In this document: positions 30,201 to 45,200 of the stretch, in pieces
Layout: every line of letters begins with the position of its first letter
Numbering within the stretch: position 1 is the first letter of the stretch
Assembly (NCBI RefSeq): GCF_921293095.1
Contig: NC_060251.1
Coordinates: 90,196,566 to 90,260,565 of the forward strand
DNA: 64,000 bases
Direction: 5' to 3'
From: Ischnura elegans
Taxonomy: Eukaryota; Arthropoda; Insecta; Odonata; Coenagrionidae
Program-made: the position numbers and the translations under genes
The notes under the pieces: model-generated
Databases searched by the model: none
What the model was told of the DNA's origin: nothing
What the model saw: the letters and a program-made list of their open reading frames with translations, nothing else

Positions 30201-33200
30201 TGGCTCGACTTCCTCACTCTAATCTCACGTAAGATTGTTCAAAATGGGTATTTTCAGTGTAAATACGTTGATCTCGTTGAATACGTTGATACGTCGATTC
30301 ATTGTGTTGGCTTCATAAAAAAGACAATTTTAAAATTATTTTTATCTCTGATTAATTAAGGCTAGTATTTAAGATTACTAAGATCGTAGTCTAGAATCGC
30401 ATTTTACACCGTTTCTTGCGGGAAAAAAATAGGTCATCCTTGGGATACGGGATACTTGCCCTCTCCCCCACGTGAGATTGGGTGAGAATCAGATTGACCC
30501 CATCCACGCCTCACGTAAATAAGGGATGGGCCCTATATAATAGTGTATAAGAATTACGAAGATCATAAGGATATACCGTGTGAGCAGAGGCGGATCCAGA
30601 GAGGGGATAGGCGGGGGAGTTTGCCCCCCCCCTGGAGTATCTAACCCTAGATAAAATGGTAATTTTGTCGCGAGGGGTGGATTTATAGCATTAACGGGAC
30701 TTATAGCGCGATTATTCCAGTCCGCCAGCTCTCTCATCCCTCCCTTTCGCATCCCCTCTTTGGTAGCAATTCGTCCTTTGGACCCCCGTATTTCGTATAA
30801 ATCCAAGAGATTCGAATGAAAGGGGAGTCTTCTCCTTGACCCGTACCTCGCGGGTCTTACGAGGACGCAGACCGGTGAGGTACGGGTCAAGGAGGGGACT
30901 CTCCCTTCATTCGAATCTACTGTATTTGTACGAATTACGGGGGGTCCAAACCCCCACTACTGCGGGTAGGTTACCCTCTATCAACCCTCTATCAACCCTC
31001 TATCAACCCTCTATCAACCCTCTATCAAGCCTCCCCCTTTGTCCCTATCCTTGATGCACCACAGCGTGTGAGTGAAATAGAAGTTCTTAAGGCCGATATA
31101 CACGGTGAATGATCATTCGAATGATCATGCTGAATGATCACGTGATCATTCACAGGATCATGCGAGCAAAATAGAACGTGTTTTAATTTTCACTGAATGA
31201 TCATGCGTATGGAGGTTCATTCGCGAATCGTTCCGTTATACACGGTGAATGATCATGCGCATGAGAATGCTCAATGGTCATGTGAATGAAATCATTCGCC
31301 GAGTATAGCGGCCTTAAGAGGAGTAGGAGAGAAGATAAGTCTTTCGAAAACATTGTATAAAAGACGGGACAATATCGGCTGCATCATGAGATACTTAGCG
31401 TTAAAGGAGAGGAGGAAGGGATGATTTGCTGAGGTAGGCCGCAGATAAGATATGTTGAAAGGGTGATAAAGGTATTAAAAAAGAAGAATTAATTAGGCGT
31501 TAAGAGATTAGCTAATATTAAGAGAATTGAGTGGAGAGATACGCAAAACAAATCATAAGGTTTTATGACAAGTGACGATCAATTTATGTGAAAAATATAT
31601 CACCGGTGATATTTGGAGGAAGAGACCGACAGCTTAGTCATGTGCACCATGAGGGAACGGTAAGGGAAAGAAGAATTGAGTGAAGCCCGGCGCCGACATT
31701 AGCCTGTTCTCAACAGGCGCTAGCGGCACCACGGCTTCTCGTTCCATCTGACGAAGTGCTATGTATGAAGTTCTCTCCACACAGCACAGCAGGGATAGGG
31801 TAGTCAATGATGAAACGCTGCAACCGCCGGGATATCAACACGGGCCCACATGATGGGAAGCCAATTCTAGCCACCGCACCACCCTGATTCCTCAAGGCAA
31901 CAAATCATCACGGGTATGAGAGAAGAAGAATTTCAGATATTTTCAGTGGAAAGTAGATAGTAATCGCAAAGGAACGAAAAATATGAACTTCTTTCATTTC
32001 TCGGTTCTTGGAATGAGTCACTTGTTCATATCTGCCATATTTTCAATGCAAATGTCATTATTTAGTTAAAAAAAACACGAAACGGACATTTTGAAAAAAT
32101 CCTTCCTACATAGAGGAATAAAGGAGTGGAACGACCTACTCGAAGTTAAATTTAAGATCTTCCCCGCAAATGCGAAAATTTTTAGGAATGACTTTTCATC
32201 ATTTATTGGCTAATTACACAGTGAAAGAGAGAGAGAGAAAGAAATATTAAAAGAGAGACTAATATTAGGGAGAGTTTGAAATTGGGTTAATTGGGTCAAT
32301 GATCATTGCTACTTGTATGATATTAGAATTAATGTATTATTTTTTACCATAGATGCCCTTTCTGTTTCTAACTATGTTATTAGATAGGTATATTTGTTAT
32401 TCATGTGTGTAAATCTAATGCTGCCAACAGGCACTAGCCTACTTGCAGCAATATATACTAATAATAATTTACTATCATCATGCAAGTTTTTTTTATTATG
32501 AGGGTTTGTATCTTATGAGGATTTAAGGAATTAAATACTGTAAGGTTGCAAAATGGTAATGTAGAGGTACAAGCAAATTCCGAAATTTTTTTATGCATTT
32601 TGGTGTTAAAAATCATAATAGAAAGCTGCGTCAAACCAACCTCACGATTGTCGACTTATGATGATAATGAATATAGGCGTATGTAACGAACAGGGATGAG
32701 AAATCGATAAATGAAATTTCAATTAAAATACTCTAAATGGTTTGCCGCACTACAAAACAATTTCAAGCCTTTTTAGTAGTTGACAAAAATACCCCTTTAC
32801 ACTCTGGAACCTTAGTGTTCCAATATGTAATATGGGATGGCAATGGTTTTGTGTTTACTGGTCTTATAAATCAATTTTTGAGGCTTGATTAAGATTTATT
32901 AGATTTTGTCAATCTAAAATTAACATATGAAAGGTTTCGGTAGCTAATTAAGCTTTCCCTGTCTGTCATTGCAAGATAATCAAATTAAACTAAATTCAAT
33001 CATTTAGTCTTCCCTAAAGCCGTGGCTTTAAAAATTGGGTCACATGCAGTGTAAAATTCTTTACTTTTATATGTATATATTTTGTAAAATATGAAAATTT
33101 AATGCTCTAATCGCGACCTTTCTATTGGTAGTTTGATACCTCAATAACTTACCACAGTAACTACCGCAGAAGAAAAATTATAACGACAAATATTGGTGAA

Positions 33201-36200
33201 AATTTAGGTTTTATTTCTAGTACCTTCAAACTTTGAAGATCCAAATTTATTATTGGGTTGACTCATCAACACAGTGCTTATGGCTTTTATGAAAAAAATC
33301 AGACACAAATTTCTATTTTTTTAATACCGAAAGAGTAGCGTATGTTTAATTAAGGGTCGCCAAATTTATATACGATTAAAATAATGGATGAAATACCACC
33401 AGATTGATTGCTGTCAAGAGTTTCGGTACCTAGAGTGTCCCAAAAACTTTCCTGCCTCGTCTTCATTGGGGCATGTAAATGTAATCCAATATTTTCATCA
33501 CCACACCTTTAGAGAGAATTAATGACCGACTTTATGTTTGGAATAATTTTATGCCATTGTACCGTGGTGAATGATAGGAAAATCTCTATTACAGTGCCGA
33601 AACTTATGAAAAAACGGGGCAGTCGTGGGACTGGCCGACAGAAGTGAAAACTGATATAATTATTATCCGTTTATTTTGTATATAGATTTAATATTATTAA
33701 AGAACTAATTTTTCCAGTAATACTCATTTTTCAACAAAAATTGATATTATTTTTTTTCAGCAAACTGTTTATTATTGAATATATATTAAAAACACGATGT
33801 GTATGAATAGAAAGTAACATCATTTATATATTAAAATATAATATGCTTTTATTTATTTTATTTAATATGCTTTAAACCTATAATTGCTCACTATGCACAT
33901 AAAAGAAACTGCCTTAAATTGTACTGACCTATATTTTTATAGCGTGTACACTCTTCTGCACGTTCATGCACGAGCTCTTTATATTTAATGAACTTATACA
34001 ATATACACTATAGATTTTTATTTTCAATTTTTAATATTTTTAAAACAAAAAGACTTTAACAGTCTATATATTAACAATATATTAAAAAAGTTTATTTACT
34101 GTACCTAGTCAGCCTGCGTAGTTGAAATATCCATTGTAAAATTTTTTAAATTGCATGAGATTGAGAAAAAAATCCTACCCGGCGGGGAAACGAACCCCGG
34201 TCTCCCGCATGACAGGCGGGAGGCCGGGGTACTGACCACTATACTACCGAGGATGTGATAATAAGAGACGAATTTTAAGACCGAAATGTATATCTCGCTG
34301 TAGCGATCGCGGTGTCGGGTCGGTGACGCTCACGCGAATTCTATGCTTTTTCCCCATCCCGCAAAAGTGCCTAACGCCGAAGAAGTTTCACTTCAAAAAA
34401 ATTAAGTCGGGGATACATAAATACTTTTAATTAAGCCTTAACAATTTTTTTCCATAACTAGCTTATGCAATCAATTCTATACCACAATTTATCTTTAATC
34501 AGAGATTTCCACAACCACAAAGGGATTTTCGATCATTGCAGAGTTTTAGAATCGTTTATTTTTAATACGGCATCATGACTTGAAACTCTCGATCATACAG
34601 TCAAAACCTTTAATGGGCATAGCTGAATAAGCAGGCCACGGCATAATAAATATCAATTGACCTTTATTAATTTTAAAGAACACTCAATTCTGGCATTTTG
34701 AAACTTCAGAGATAACAGCGAAGAAGTTCATTAATTGCCAAAAAGCAATTAAAATGGAATTCTACAAAAGGCCATTCATTAAGGCATTTATTGCGATGAG
34801 TACTACGCTACCCAATTTCCATTTTTCGAGAAATGCATCATCACAACAATCAACCGTGTGGACAATATAAAATATGAATGCGGTTAATGGCTTTTGACAA
34901 CTCGTCAGAAGTTTAAATTCAGATGATTTTTCCCTGCCGCAAATACGTTTTCATGCAATGTGAAAAATATTAATTAAAGTAACTGACATAGAAGATTGGA
35001 GGAGCCCAGCTTCTACCGTTGAAAAATTATGTATCAAAATCCAATTTTAAAGTCATTGCGCTGATAAATATGGGAAATATAGATCAGAACTTCAATAGGA
35101 ACTACTAGGTTGTTCTTTTTTTCCCACGAGCCAAAAAAACTTTGCATGGGACATCTAGATCCACACTTTAATGGTAACGCCAGTGAAAACTCTCAAAAGT
35201 ATCCTTTATCTCACATGATAGAAAAATAGTAGATCATTTGGCCGAGAGTATGAAGTTAGGGGGATTAATTCAAATCCGGGAAATGCTAATTATTTATTTT
35301 TATTAGATTTGGTTAGAATTAAACAAAATTTTACGTGATTTACTTGTTTTAAAATCATGGTCTTTTTTTCGAACAGTGCTGTAGTACGCTGATCACATCA
35401 TTTCCAAATCTCACAAAACTTACCATGATATAAGTGCTAAGGCGATTTAGATGGAATTCAATGTAAAATATGTGAAATGGGTTGTCCCATCTCACGAGTT
35501 ATTTGCTGAGAGCTCTCCCTCGTCTCATGCATGTACATGTTATGACTCACCGACTTCACCAAGCCAAAACAAAGCATTTATAAAGCAAAGAGTTCTCGGT
35601 CGAAAAATTAATCATCCCCGTAGAATAAAACAACTTTGATGTGGCCATTAGACTAAGGATTTAGATGCACAAATCCTCACAGCATTATTGCCTTAAAATT
35701 GGATTTCGGAATGCACTGTGGAAGCCCTTAAACGTTGTTATGTCATTTGTGCACTAGAGGGAGGAACCTCTTCACTTTAACAGGGCAGAAAGCCGTTGTT
35801 CACCTTAACTGTTTAATGATAATTAAACTTGAGAATTAAAGCGTAGGCGGCGTTTAGGCAGTAAATTGGAGTGTAATTGAACAACTACCGATTAATGACT
35901 TCAACTAGGCCATCCAAGTTAATTGGTAGAGAAAGGAATAAACAAAGAGAGAAATCACTGCAAATGGCGGAGGTAAAATCCATTCCTCCCCTATTATAAA
36001 GTCATTACGAGCACTTGAGATGAATCAGGCTTTCGAACTTACCTCGGCCGGGCATACTTAGGTATTTTTGCAACGAATTATACACTTAAAAATTACATTT
36101 TTGTCTCAAAATGTTTTGAGTTTGTAGGTTAAACCTTTCAAAACAAAGGTTTAACATTGGTACAAATTTATCTGCATCTCGAATTAAAAACAATAATCTG

Positions 36201-39200
36201 AAGAAATACTGCTGCGTAATTTTCAAACATGATATATAGTATAAAAATGATCTATGCCCTTTTTTAGATGATAGCTCAAGATTTAAAGGAGTTATACGTG
36301 ACGAATAATGTAACCGGTTCAGAAGGAGTGATGCAACACCTTTATGCTGATAATTAATTCTTGGAACTGATAGATGTATTTAAAATTTGACCGCACTTAG
36401 CCACGAGTAGTCATTGTTATCCCCTTATACTTATTAGATAACTATGAAGACGGCAAGCAATTGAATCTTGTCTTTTTTGCTCTCAAACACTTATAAAAGC
36501 AGATCCCTTGATATTTCTGTGATTAATCGCCATTTCATAACCAAAGTACAATTTGCTAAACGCATCCACTAGTGCCCGCAAGCCTTTGGGCAACTGGATC
36601 ATCAGCGCCTAATGATCCGTGAGCCTCGCTGAATAAATAATGAATCCCTTCAGCTTGGGTAAGATATATTCCTATCAACATTTTACCACTACGGTAGTTA
36701 TTTCCACAATCAACCCTAAACAATGGCGTTACTTAGCATATATTTTCACCTGAGCAGCCAATCCATGCCGTGATTGATTCGACTAGTGGGGGCCACGAGA
36801 AGATCCATGCTGTTGGTCTATAGCAGTGGATCCCAACAGGTGGCACGCGTACCCCTTGGGGGTTCACAACGAACCAGTGGGGGAGCGCCGAAAATAATCG
36901 GTAATGGAGGACGCGAGGAAATATGTAGCTCTTAACCAGAAAATACTTGTGTAGGTATGCATATTATATGGGGTACTTAAAACAAAGTTTCTGTTAATAC
37001 AATTATGTATGACTAAAAGTGCCACCTACTGGTAGTGAAATTATGTAATAAAATGTGCACCTTAAATTTTGGGGGTAAAATATTAGTTATTTGCATATAA
37101 GGGGGAACGGGAGGGAAAAGAGGTTGGGAGCCGCAGTTCTAGAGCAAATTACTATTGAATCCTCATGAAAAGTTTCGGCATGAGTGACAATATTTTTCCC
37201 TTGCATCGAATTTGATTTTTAAGTTATAGGAGGATGTTAAGCCAAAAAAAGCACCACCTGACATGAGTACCTGTCTATGAATTTAAATTCCCACCTCTTC
37301 AGATTCCCTTGAGAAAGCGACCATCATCGGTCGGGAAACGTTGGGGCCTCCCAAAAATTGACGCGGTGACATAGCCCAAAAGTTTTTATTCAACATGAGA
37401 TTTATTTATTTACATACAAGAATTCAGTTGAAACAAGTTAAACCTTAACTCATTCAGCGGAGTCTTCTTTCACTTCTAATGATAAAAATACTGGGAAGTA
37501 GTTGTAATGGGGAATGATTGAAGAACTAATTTCCTCCTCTCCTAACATCACAATTATGGCTATAATCGAAGGCTGTAATTATTTTTATCGTTTGTGTATA
37601 GTGTGGTTATTGTAGTAGTGGGTACGTCATATTGGAGAATATAAAAAGTATGAATTCGCACTATTCTCCGTCAATATTACCCTGATCTATGAAACATTGG
37701 AAAAGGTTTATTTTAAATTGAGTCCCTACAGCATCAATGCTCGCGTGTTAAATGCCTCTACGCCTGTAGCGTATCTTCAAAAATATTTAGCTAAATTCTT
37801 CACAAACACCATCCTGATATCATCCTTTATTTTAAACCTTTGCATCTTCCTCAACCAGTATCAATCATCCTTAATCCGTCATCCCGAATACGACAGGTAC
37901 GCGAAATTAAGAAAAATCCCCTTCCTAAACTCCACTTTGGGACTTAGTAATGGAATGTGCAAGGAATAGTCATTTTCTGAAGTAAATATCTCCATTCGCG
38001 GAAAGGATTGAGAGAAAAAAATGCTGTTTTTATGAATTACTCATGTCAGCATGAAACCGAGTATTTGTTCCCTTTCCTTCAGAGCCACTGTGGTAGAAGA
38101 CCCGCTATTCGTGCACGTGCCGGGCCCAAGGGAAGTGGAATAGGGCTTCGCCAGGATATTTTGCTAACTCCACTTAACATACGCCAAACTTATGTTTACT
38201 ACATCCCCAGAGGCGGTTTTTTGACCTGAAATGAGGCTCTACGGGTCAAAACGTGCATTTTACCCTCCACTTGCTTCCATTTTAGTACACCTGTATCGCT
38301 CTTTCTAGAGGCTTCATTTGAGGACTGCCGCTGGTTTGTATTTTCGTACAAAATTCCAACGTTCCGCATTACGTACTCTTGATGCAACGCGTCGGAAACT
38401 TTTGAATTTTTAACACGGTTCACAGCCCCAGAAAACTTTGGCATACGAACAAATTCCCGTAGGGGTAGCCGGAAACGACCATGGATAATAAAAACAAGTG
38501 TATTCTAACATGATGACAGCATTCAAAGGAAATAAAGGTACATGCATATAATTTTGTATAAATAAACATGTAAAAATATTTTTAAAATTATTTTTACTAT
38601 GAAATACCTGTGAAGTACCCAGAGGCGCCGACTTATAAAAAATATTGGGGGGGCCCATATCGGAGGTCTTGCTCCGGGAAGAGGTTAAATTCAAAGTGTG
38701 TCGCAGCACCGAAACACTATCATGATTCACACCACCTGATTTAAGTTAACCTGCGCACTACCTTATGATTTGTTTTAACACATTGTTGAATTTATTTTAA
38801 AAGGTAACTATCGTCAAGCATGGGAAATAAAAAATACCAATATATTTTTGTGATTTCACAAAGCATGATAGAACTAAATTATTTTCCTGAATTATTGAGG
38901 GGGCTCCGCCCCCCCAAACGAATCTTTGAGGGGGCTCGGGCCCCCTCAGGCCCCATGGAGTCGGCGCCACTGGAAGTACCTGATGATGACTGGAAGCCAA
39001 TCGAAACACTAGTAGTACAGTCGTGAAATTAATTTCAGTGGGCTGTAATATATCTTTGTTCATCATCTGAATTTTAATAAAAAACTAAAAGCTTTCATTG
39101 AATGAGCCGGGATATGACATAACATCGATTTAAAGCCGTATTTGGCCGGTGGTGCAGGAAAGAAGAGGGTAAAATTCAACAAAAAAACTCTACGTACCCG

Positions 39201-42200
39201 GTTTCCATCCTAATTCCTTTCACATGTTTATGAAGAAAACTCCCGCCAATATTTCAAAGAAAGTTTTTAATCTCATTTTAAAGTATCCAAATGACACAAT
39301 TTACCACCTGAAATCATCTAAAAAGTCTGTCAGGTGTATATACAAGAATAATTTTGTGAACTTTAGTTTTTAGTGTTTAGTTTAGGTGAAGTATTGATTA
39401 GATACCTATAGGATAAAAAATAAAAACCTGATAAATCTTTAATTTTGTGCAAAAATTTCAATTCCAAAACAATTTTTCCATAAGAATTATGAAAAAACTT
39501 TGCACTATTGCACATTAAAACTTTATTTTAACAGAGTCGACTTGTTTCACTGCACTGCAGAATTATCACCCCTGAAGAATAACAAATTGAGTTCTGATAA
39601 TGCTACAGTGCAGTGAAACATGCCGACTCTATTTAAGTTTTTATGTGGAAATGTTCAAAGTACCGACTATTCTTTATTCTTAAAATGGATCTCCACAAAG
39701 TATTTGCCTCTTCAATTGAATTTATCAATTTTCTATTCTGATTTTCCATATATTTCAGAATCGGCTTTATTTATATGTTATTAATTATTCTATTATATTA
39801 TTAATAAATTTACAGAATTCTAGCAAAATTGAACATTGAACAACAAGTATTACTCGAGTAAAAAGAGAGCTTTCAAAATAAGTCACTTCCGTTCCAGTGT
39901 CATATTTCTGAGATGGACGTTCCTTGCCACACATAAAATTAGACGCCTAACATATGTATGTGCCTCGGTGGCTCCACTAATAACACGGTATTTGTGAAAT
40001 AGCAAATTGTTTTTCTTTGAAAATATTCGTAATTGCTTTAAAGAATTACCATAGAGTAAGAATATACTTACTCTAGGGCATTACATAAAAAAGAACTTTT
40101 CTCTAGTCACTCAATGAAGCCGACAGAATAATTTAGTAAGTAACTAAGAGTTCACATCCCTTATTAATTGTCAATCCTTTATTTTAATTCACCTACGTGA
40201 TGTCCTCAAGAATGGGGGCGAAGTTCGAGCTTCATTTTCTTCTCCTTTCTCTTCCTCCAGAGATTTTATATATTTTTCGTATGCAAATTAAGTAATTATA
40301 TGATTTGTGCTGCACGAAAAGAGAGGCTAGCATTGAAGGGGGAGTTTTACTAGCGAATGATAGAGAACATCAATTCATTCCAAGAAAAAATGTCCATTTG
40401 CGACGGTGAGCAGTGAATATAGGTTATCTTTTGGAGAAGTTTGGAGAATGTTGCTCCTATGCCTTGTTGCGATCATGGTAGCCTGGTAAGCATAGTACCT
40501 GCCTAATGACCAAAGAATCCTCGGTTCGGGTAGAGCTTGAAACCTTTAGACATCCCTAACCTATGCAAGGTGGCTCAAGAAAAGCAATTGGCCCTCCTAT
40601 CCAGAATGGACGTCAGTCTATGTGCTACAGTTAGATTGTTTCAATAGCTAGGAATATCTTTCGAAAGAAACGGAAAATAAGGGGAGATATTTTGTCGTAC
40701 GGTTAGCTATATAAAATATTTTTTCTCCCGAGCAACGAAGATAAAAAAGTGATATGCGTGACTCAATACTCGAATATCATTTAATTTTTATTTATTATTT
40801 ATTTTTATAAAGATGTGTGTCCTAAAACATCCCGTTTTACGCCTATTGATACACATCACAAGCCTCTAAATCTTGAGTAAGCTCTACCCAGACCTGTGTA
40901 AACCAACCTTTGTGATGAATGGCTGAATGAGTGTGTTACGTAGGTATCTGTAATCTGTTTGTTAATTCAAGCCTTTAAAAATATTTGGAGAGTTGTGCCA
41001 GTAAAAATGAATCGCCTTTTTGCAGGTGTGCTGCTCCGGTGGGCTATTATGGTATCAAGACGGACATGTTCCTGTCGTCGTCCGGTTGTCGCTCGATCGG
41101 AACTATACAGCACGAGTTCCTGCACACCCTTGGATTCTGGCACGAGCACACGCGACCGGATAGGGACAGCCACGTTCAGATTATGTGGGAAAACATCAGA
41201 CCAGGTGATACTAATGTTAGCACGAGTTCAAAAGCGTCAAAAATCAAGTTAACTTGATTTACGTGACGTGACGACGATGGTTCTGTATTGTAATTTAAGT
41301 CATTTTGTGGTTCTTAAACAATTTTCTTTTTAATGTATTACATAATGAGTTATATGAATGAATTAATACCTTAATTTAATTAAAGTATTCTACCGATTAA
41401 GGTAGGTTTTCCATGGAGTACTCAGTGAGCATTTTGGCAGGCCCCTCTCCTATCATTGCCTTGCCTCTTCAATTTAAAATGAGGCCTACTCCCTTTCATC
41501 CTATTTAAAATCGTATTCTCTTCCATCCTCTCCCACGTTTACCTAATATTCTACCTTCTAACGCCGTTTTCAACATCCCCTCCCCACTAAGTACTCTCTC
41601 CATCCATCCTTTCTGTCTCCCTTGTATATCATATGAAAGCTGCCTATCCTCACCGACCATGTCCAGCTCTTGCTCGAGTCATTTTTGATGATATAAATTA
41701 ATGCATAAAACTCAAGTACCTCTTAAGACCTAAAAATCCATATTCTTGCGACAGGCGTCTCAAGAACTGAATTGTCAGGATGCAGTGTGACTCAATAATC
41801 GAATAGCCTTTTCAATATATTTATTACTTATTTTTTTACGACTGCTGTCCAAACACCTCTTGGCACGCACCTTTTGATACACATCTCAAGCATCTGAATC
41901 TTGGGTTAGCTCTACCTACACCTGTCTAAACCAACCTTTGTGATGAATGGCTGAGTGATTGTGTTAAGTAGGTATCTCTAATCTGTTTGTTATTTAAAGT
42001 GTTTTAAAATTTGGAGAGTTTTCCAAATAAAAATAATTCGCCCTTTTCAGCTGTGCGGTGAATTGAATGAATACCGACTTCGGGTAAATGAATTCATTCT
42101 GAAACACGCTGTTTTTATTAATTAATTGTTCCGGGCTACATTCAATTTTGTGTAAGCATATTTTGAATTCTTAACCCTATGCACGAATGAGCACATTTTC

Positions 42201-45200
42201 TTCTACAGATCTCTTCAAATATCTTCCATCTTGAATTTTCGGAAGCTTAAAAATGGCGTTCTGCATTATTTTGACGCGCATTTACTTTAAACTAGTTCTT
42301 GTATCAATTTATATATTCTCATCGCGTATAGAACCCAAAAGTCTTAATTATATAATTTCTTTTTGACATTTCATGCACCTAAGAGGATGTGCTTAATACT
42401 GATGAGAATTTTCCCGATTGGTTTCAGCTCCGAACGGTTGATTCCGATTGGTAGCTGTCGGAATTTTTTGTTTTTGAAAATTTTCATTCTGACAAAGATG
42501 TGAGCTCTTGTTGAGAGTCGTTAGAGTGAAAATTTTCAAAACAACAAATTCCGATCCCGGTGTAGTCAGTGATAAGCACACCTCCCTGATATCTTTAACC
42601 TCACAGCCCATAGGGACAAATAAATTCTTCAATGGAATCGAAGAAGCACATTTAGAAAATATCACCTTTTTAAAACTCAGCATCCTTTCTACGCAAGTAG
42701 AAAACTTTTCTAATGAAGCAACACACAAGAAAGACAACACGCCTTTTAGCACAGTCAATAAAGTATTAGAACACATTCAGATCTTTTAAACATATCTTTT
42801 ATTCCAAGGAATTATAATACGTTTGTAATATATTCTTTGCACTCTATTAAATAATGACTTTTATCAATAACTTGATTGTAATTAAAGCAGTCCACCGATT
42901 AGGGTAGGTTTCCAAGGAGTCCATAATTCATTCCACGTTAATTTCAGTTTAACTTTCAGAAAATTGGATGAATCCCGACTTCCGGTAAATGTATTCATTC
43001 TGAAACACGCTGTCATTATTAATTAGTCCGGGCTCAATTCAATTTTATTTTTTTCACGCATTCCATATTCATTGAATTGAATTTGTAAATTCAAATTCAT
43101 TGAAGATCACCACTGGTGATGAAAAAATTTTTAAGGCTCTAATTTATTTGTAAAGGAAAAGTAAATTAGCCGATGTGAAGCGGAGTCAAATAATGATACT
43201 GGCACAAATCCTCGCAAAAATGTGTAATTAATTTTGTTTTTCGCTGATTTCAGTGTTCCTACAGTTCAATGTTTTTAAATAAGGTAAATACAAAACTTAG
43301 TCTCCTTTATCTCGTTTACCACTAACTCGTATATTAAATTATAACGCTGAATCACAATTACAAAAATAATACAGTTAAATGTTGAAAGTTTCGTTACTTA
43401 GAAATATCAATAGCAATTAGGCTTTCATGTAAAAATATTTTATTATTAGTTATGAAATAGTAATACAGCAGTTGTAAAATTAGTAATGGCGTAAAACAAG
43501 TAGTACAAAGTGTTGGGAAGAAAGTGATTTCGGAAAAAAATTTAAATAAAATTATTAGTATATTACCATTCCAATAAAAATCCTTGAATAAATGAGAAAC
43601 CTCGCACAATCACTGTGAATTATATCCAATACGATATTAATATTTAGCCATAGAATTGAGAGTATCCAAAATTAGGGGTGAAAATGATTGGATTGGATTT
43701 TGCCACTCAGTACGAGCACCGGACTTAATAGTCTGATCGTCTCTGATGGTGAAACATCTTATCGTCTTCATTGTGGCTGGATATCCATTATTAATAAGTC
43801 GCAGTCAGTGTCGTCAAATTTAACTTTATCTCCGCGCTTTTTCCTCTTATCTTCTTGGCCAAGTATTGGTTTTAATGAGTCCCTATGTACTTACGCTGAA
43901 GGGTCAAGCTTATTGACGCTTTGATTATAATTCTAAAAAAAATATTATTATTAAATTATTGTTAGATAAATCATGTTGAAAAGGTCAGCATTCGATTTAC
44001 TCCTCGTTAATTAATGCAAATTTTAGTTTCGAAGAAGGCTATGACTTTGTTAAATTTCGGCCTATCATTAAATACACATAATTATTTGACCAAAACTTAA
44101 AAAACATAATAAGTATTAAATATAAAAAAATCAATGGTAACGAATATAAATCATAAAATTTACTTTAGGCTTCGGCTAAGTGCTTAGTTATACTAAAACG
44201 CGTCTTTTATGTGCGTTATGTACTTATATTTCTTACTCTTTCAGATTGATTTTTATTTCTCCCTGTTGGATGAGATTAAATACATTTTGATAGACTTATT
44301 AAATCCATTCAGTATCATTTTGTTCCAATTACGATTTATAATCCAGCTTTTAGCAAGATGAATTTAAAAGATGACCTATATATGGCCTAGTTTTGGGGAG
44401 ACTTTAAAATTATCGTTCAGTTTATTTCGTCATGTGATGGAAAAGCACTGACGCAAAGAGGTACAGGCTTCTATGAATCCAAATTACCCTCGGGTTAAAA
44501 TTCTCCACGGACGATAAGTAGATAATTACTAATTCCCTAGGGTACTTACTGATGAAATTGCTCCGAGAATTCTGTGGCCTACGTAAGCAGTGGAGCGAAC
44601 TTTGAAATTGAGTGTTAATACCTTTCATTCGAAAAAAAATGCACGTGCAGGGAAATTATTTTAGTTCCCTATCCATTTTGAACCTGGTGCTATTATTATC
44701 AATAAATAATCAATTTTTCCTATCTGGGTATTGGTCAAATTTATACACGCATTGAAATGCAATGAAAATTTCGTCGAATTTTAAAAAGGTGATGGCAAGA
44801 GTAAATATTTATGAGATTCGTGAGAAACTAAAAAAATCAAAGAAAGAACTTTCATTAATAGAAAAACTATGAGATATGAAAAATAGCATAATTTAAACTT
44901 CTTTCCGCTAATACTTGGGAATTTGGATGAATAATCTTGCCATCACATATGTAAATTATAGCCTTCTCGATTCAAATAAAGCATTTAACTCTATTTCCAA
45001 TTATTTTTCATCATCTCTTAAGGTGTATTTCCTTCCAATCTCTCTAAAAATCCTACACTCATCTTTCGCCCTCCTCACTTACCAAACATTCATCCCTCTA
45101 ACCTGGTTTTCAACATTCCCGCCCTCCACAAAAGTAGCTTCTTCTTACCGGGAAAAATACATACAAAGTCTAAAGTAACGATAATAAATCATAAAATTTA

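Larger units (their letters stand above)
30585..31064. mobile_element. hAT-type element containing a large palindrome
   Basis: CGTGTGAG flanks both sides exactly (30577-30584, 31065-31072). The left end is CAGAGGCGGATCCAGAG. The right end, read inversely, is CTGTGGTGCATCAAGG, only partly similar. Inside lie a 75-bp-arm palindrome and an 11-bp tandem repeat. Confidence 0.68.
40750..42055 (+). repeat. Direct duplication including the exon 3 splice acceptor
   Basis: 40750-41035 and 41780-42055 share long blocks (AACCAACCTTTGTGATGAAT and AATCTGTTTGTTA). Both finish in a pyrimidine tract plus CAG and a few exon-like bases: TTTTTGCAG|GTGTGCTG in the real exon, CCTTTTCAG|CTGTGCGG in the copy. The rest of the exon is missing from the copy. 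Confidence 0.85.
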
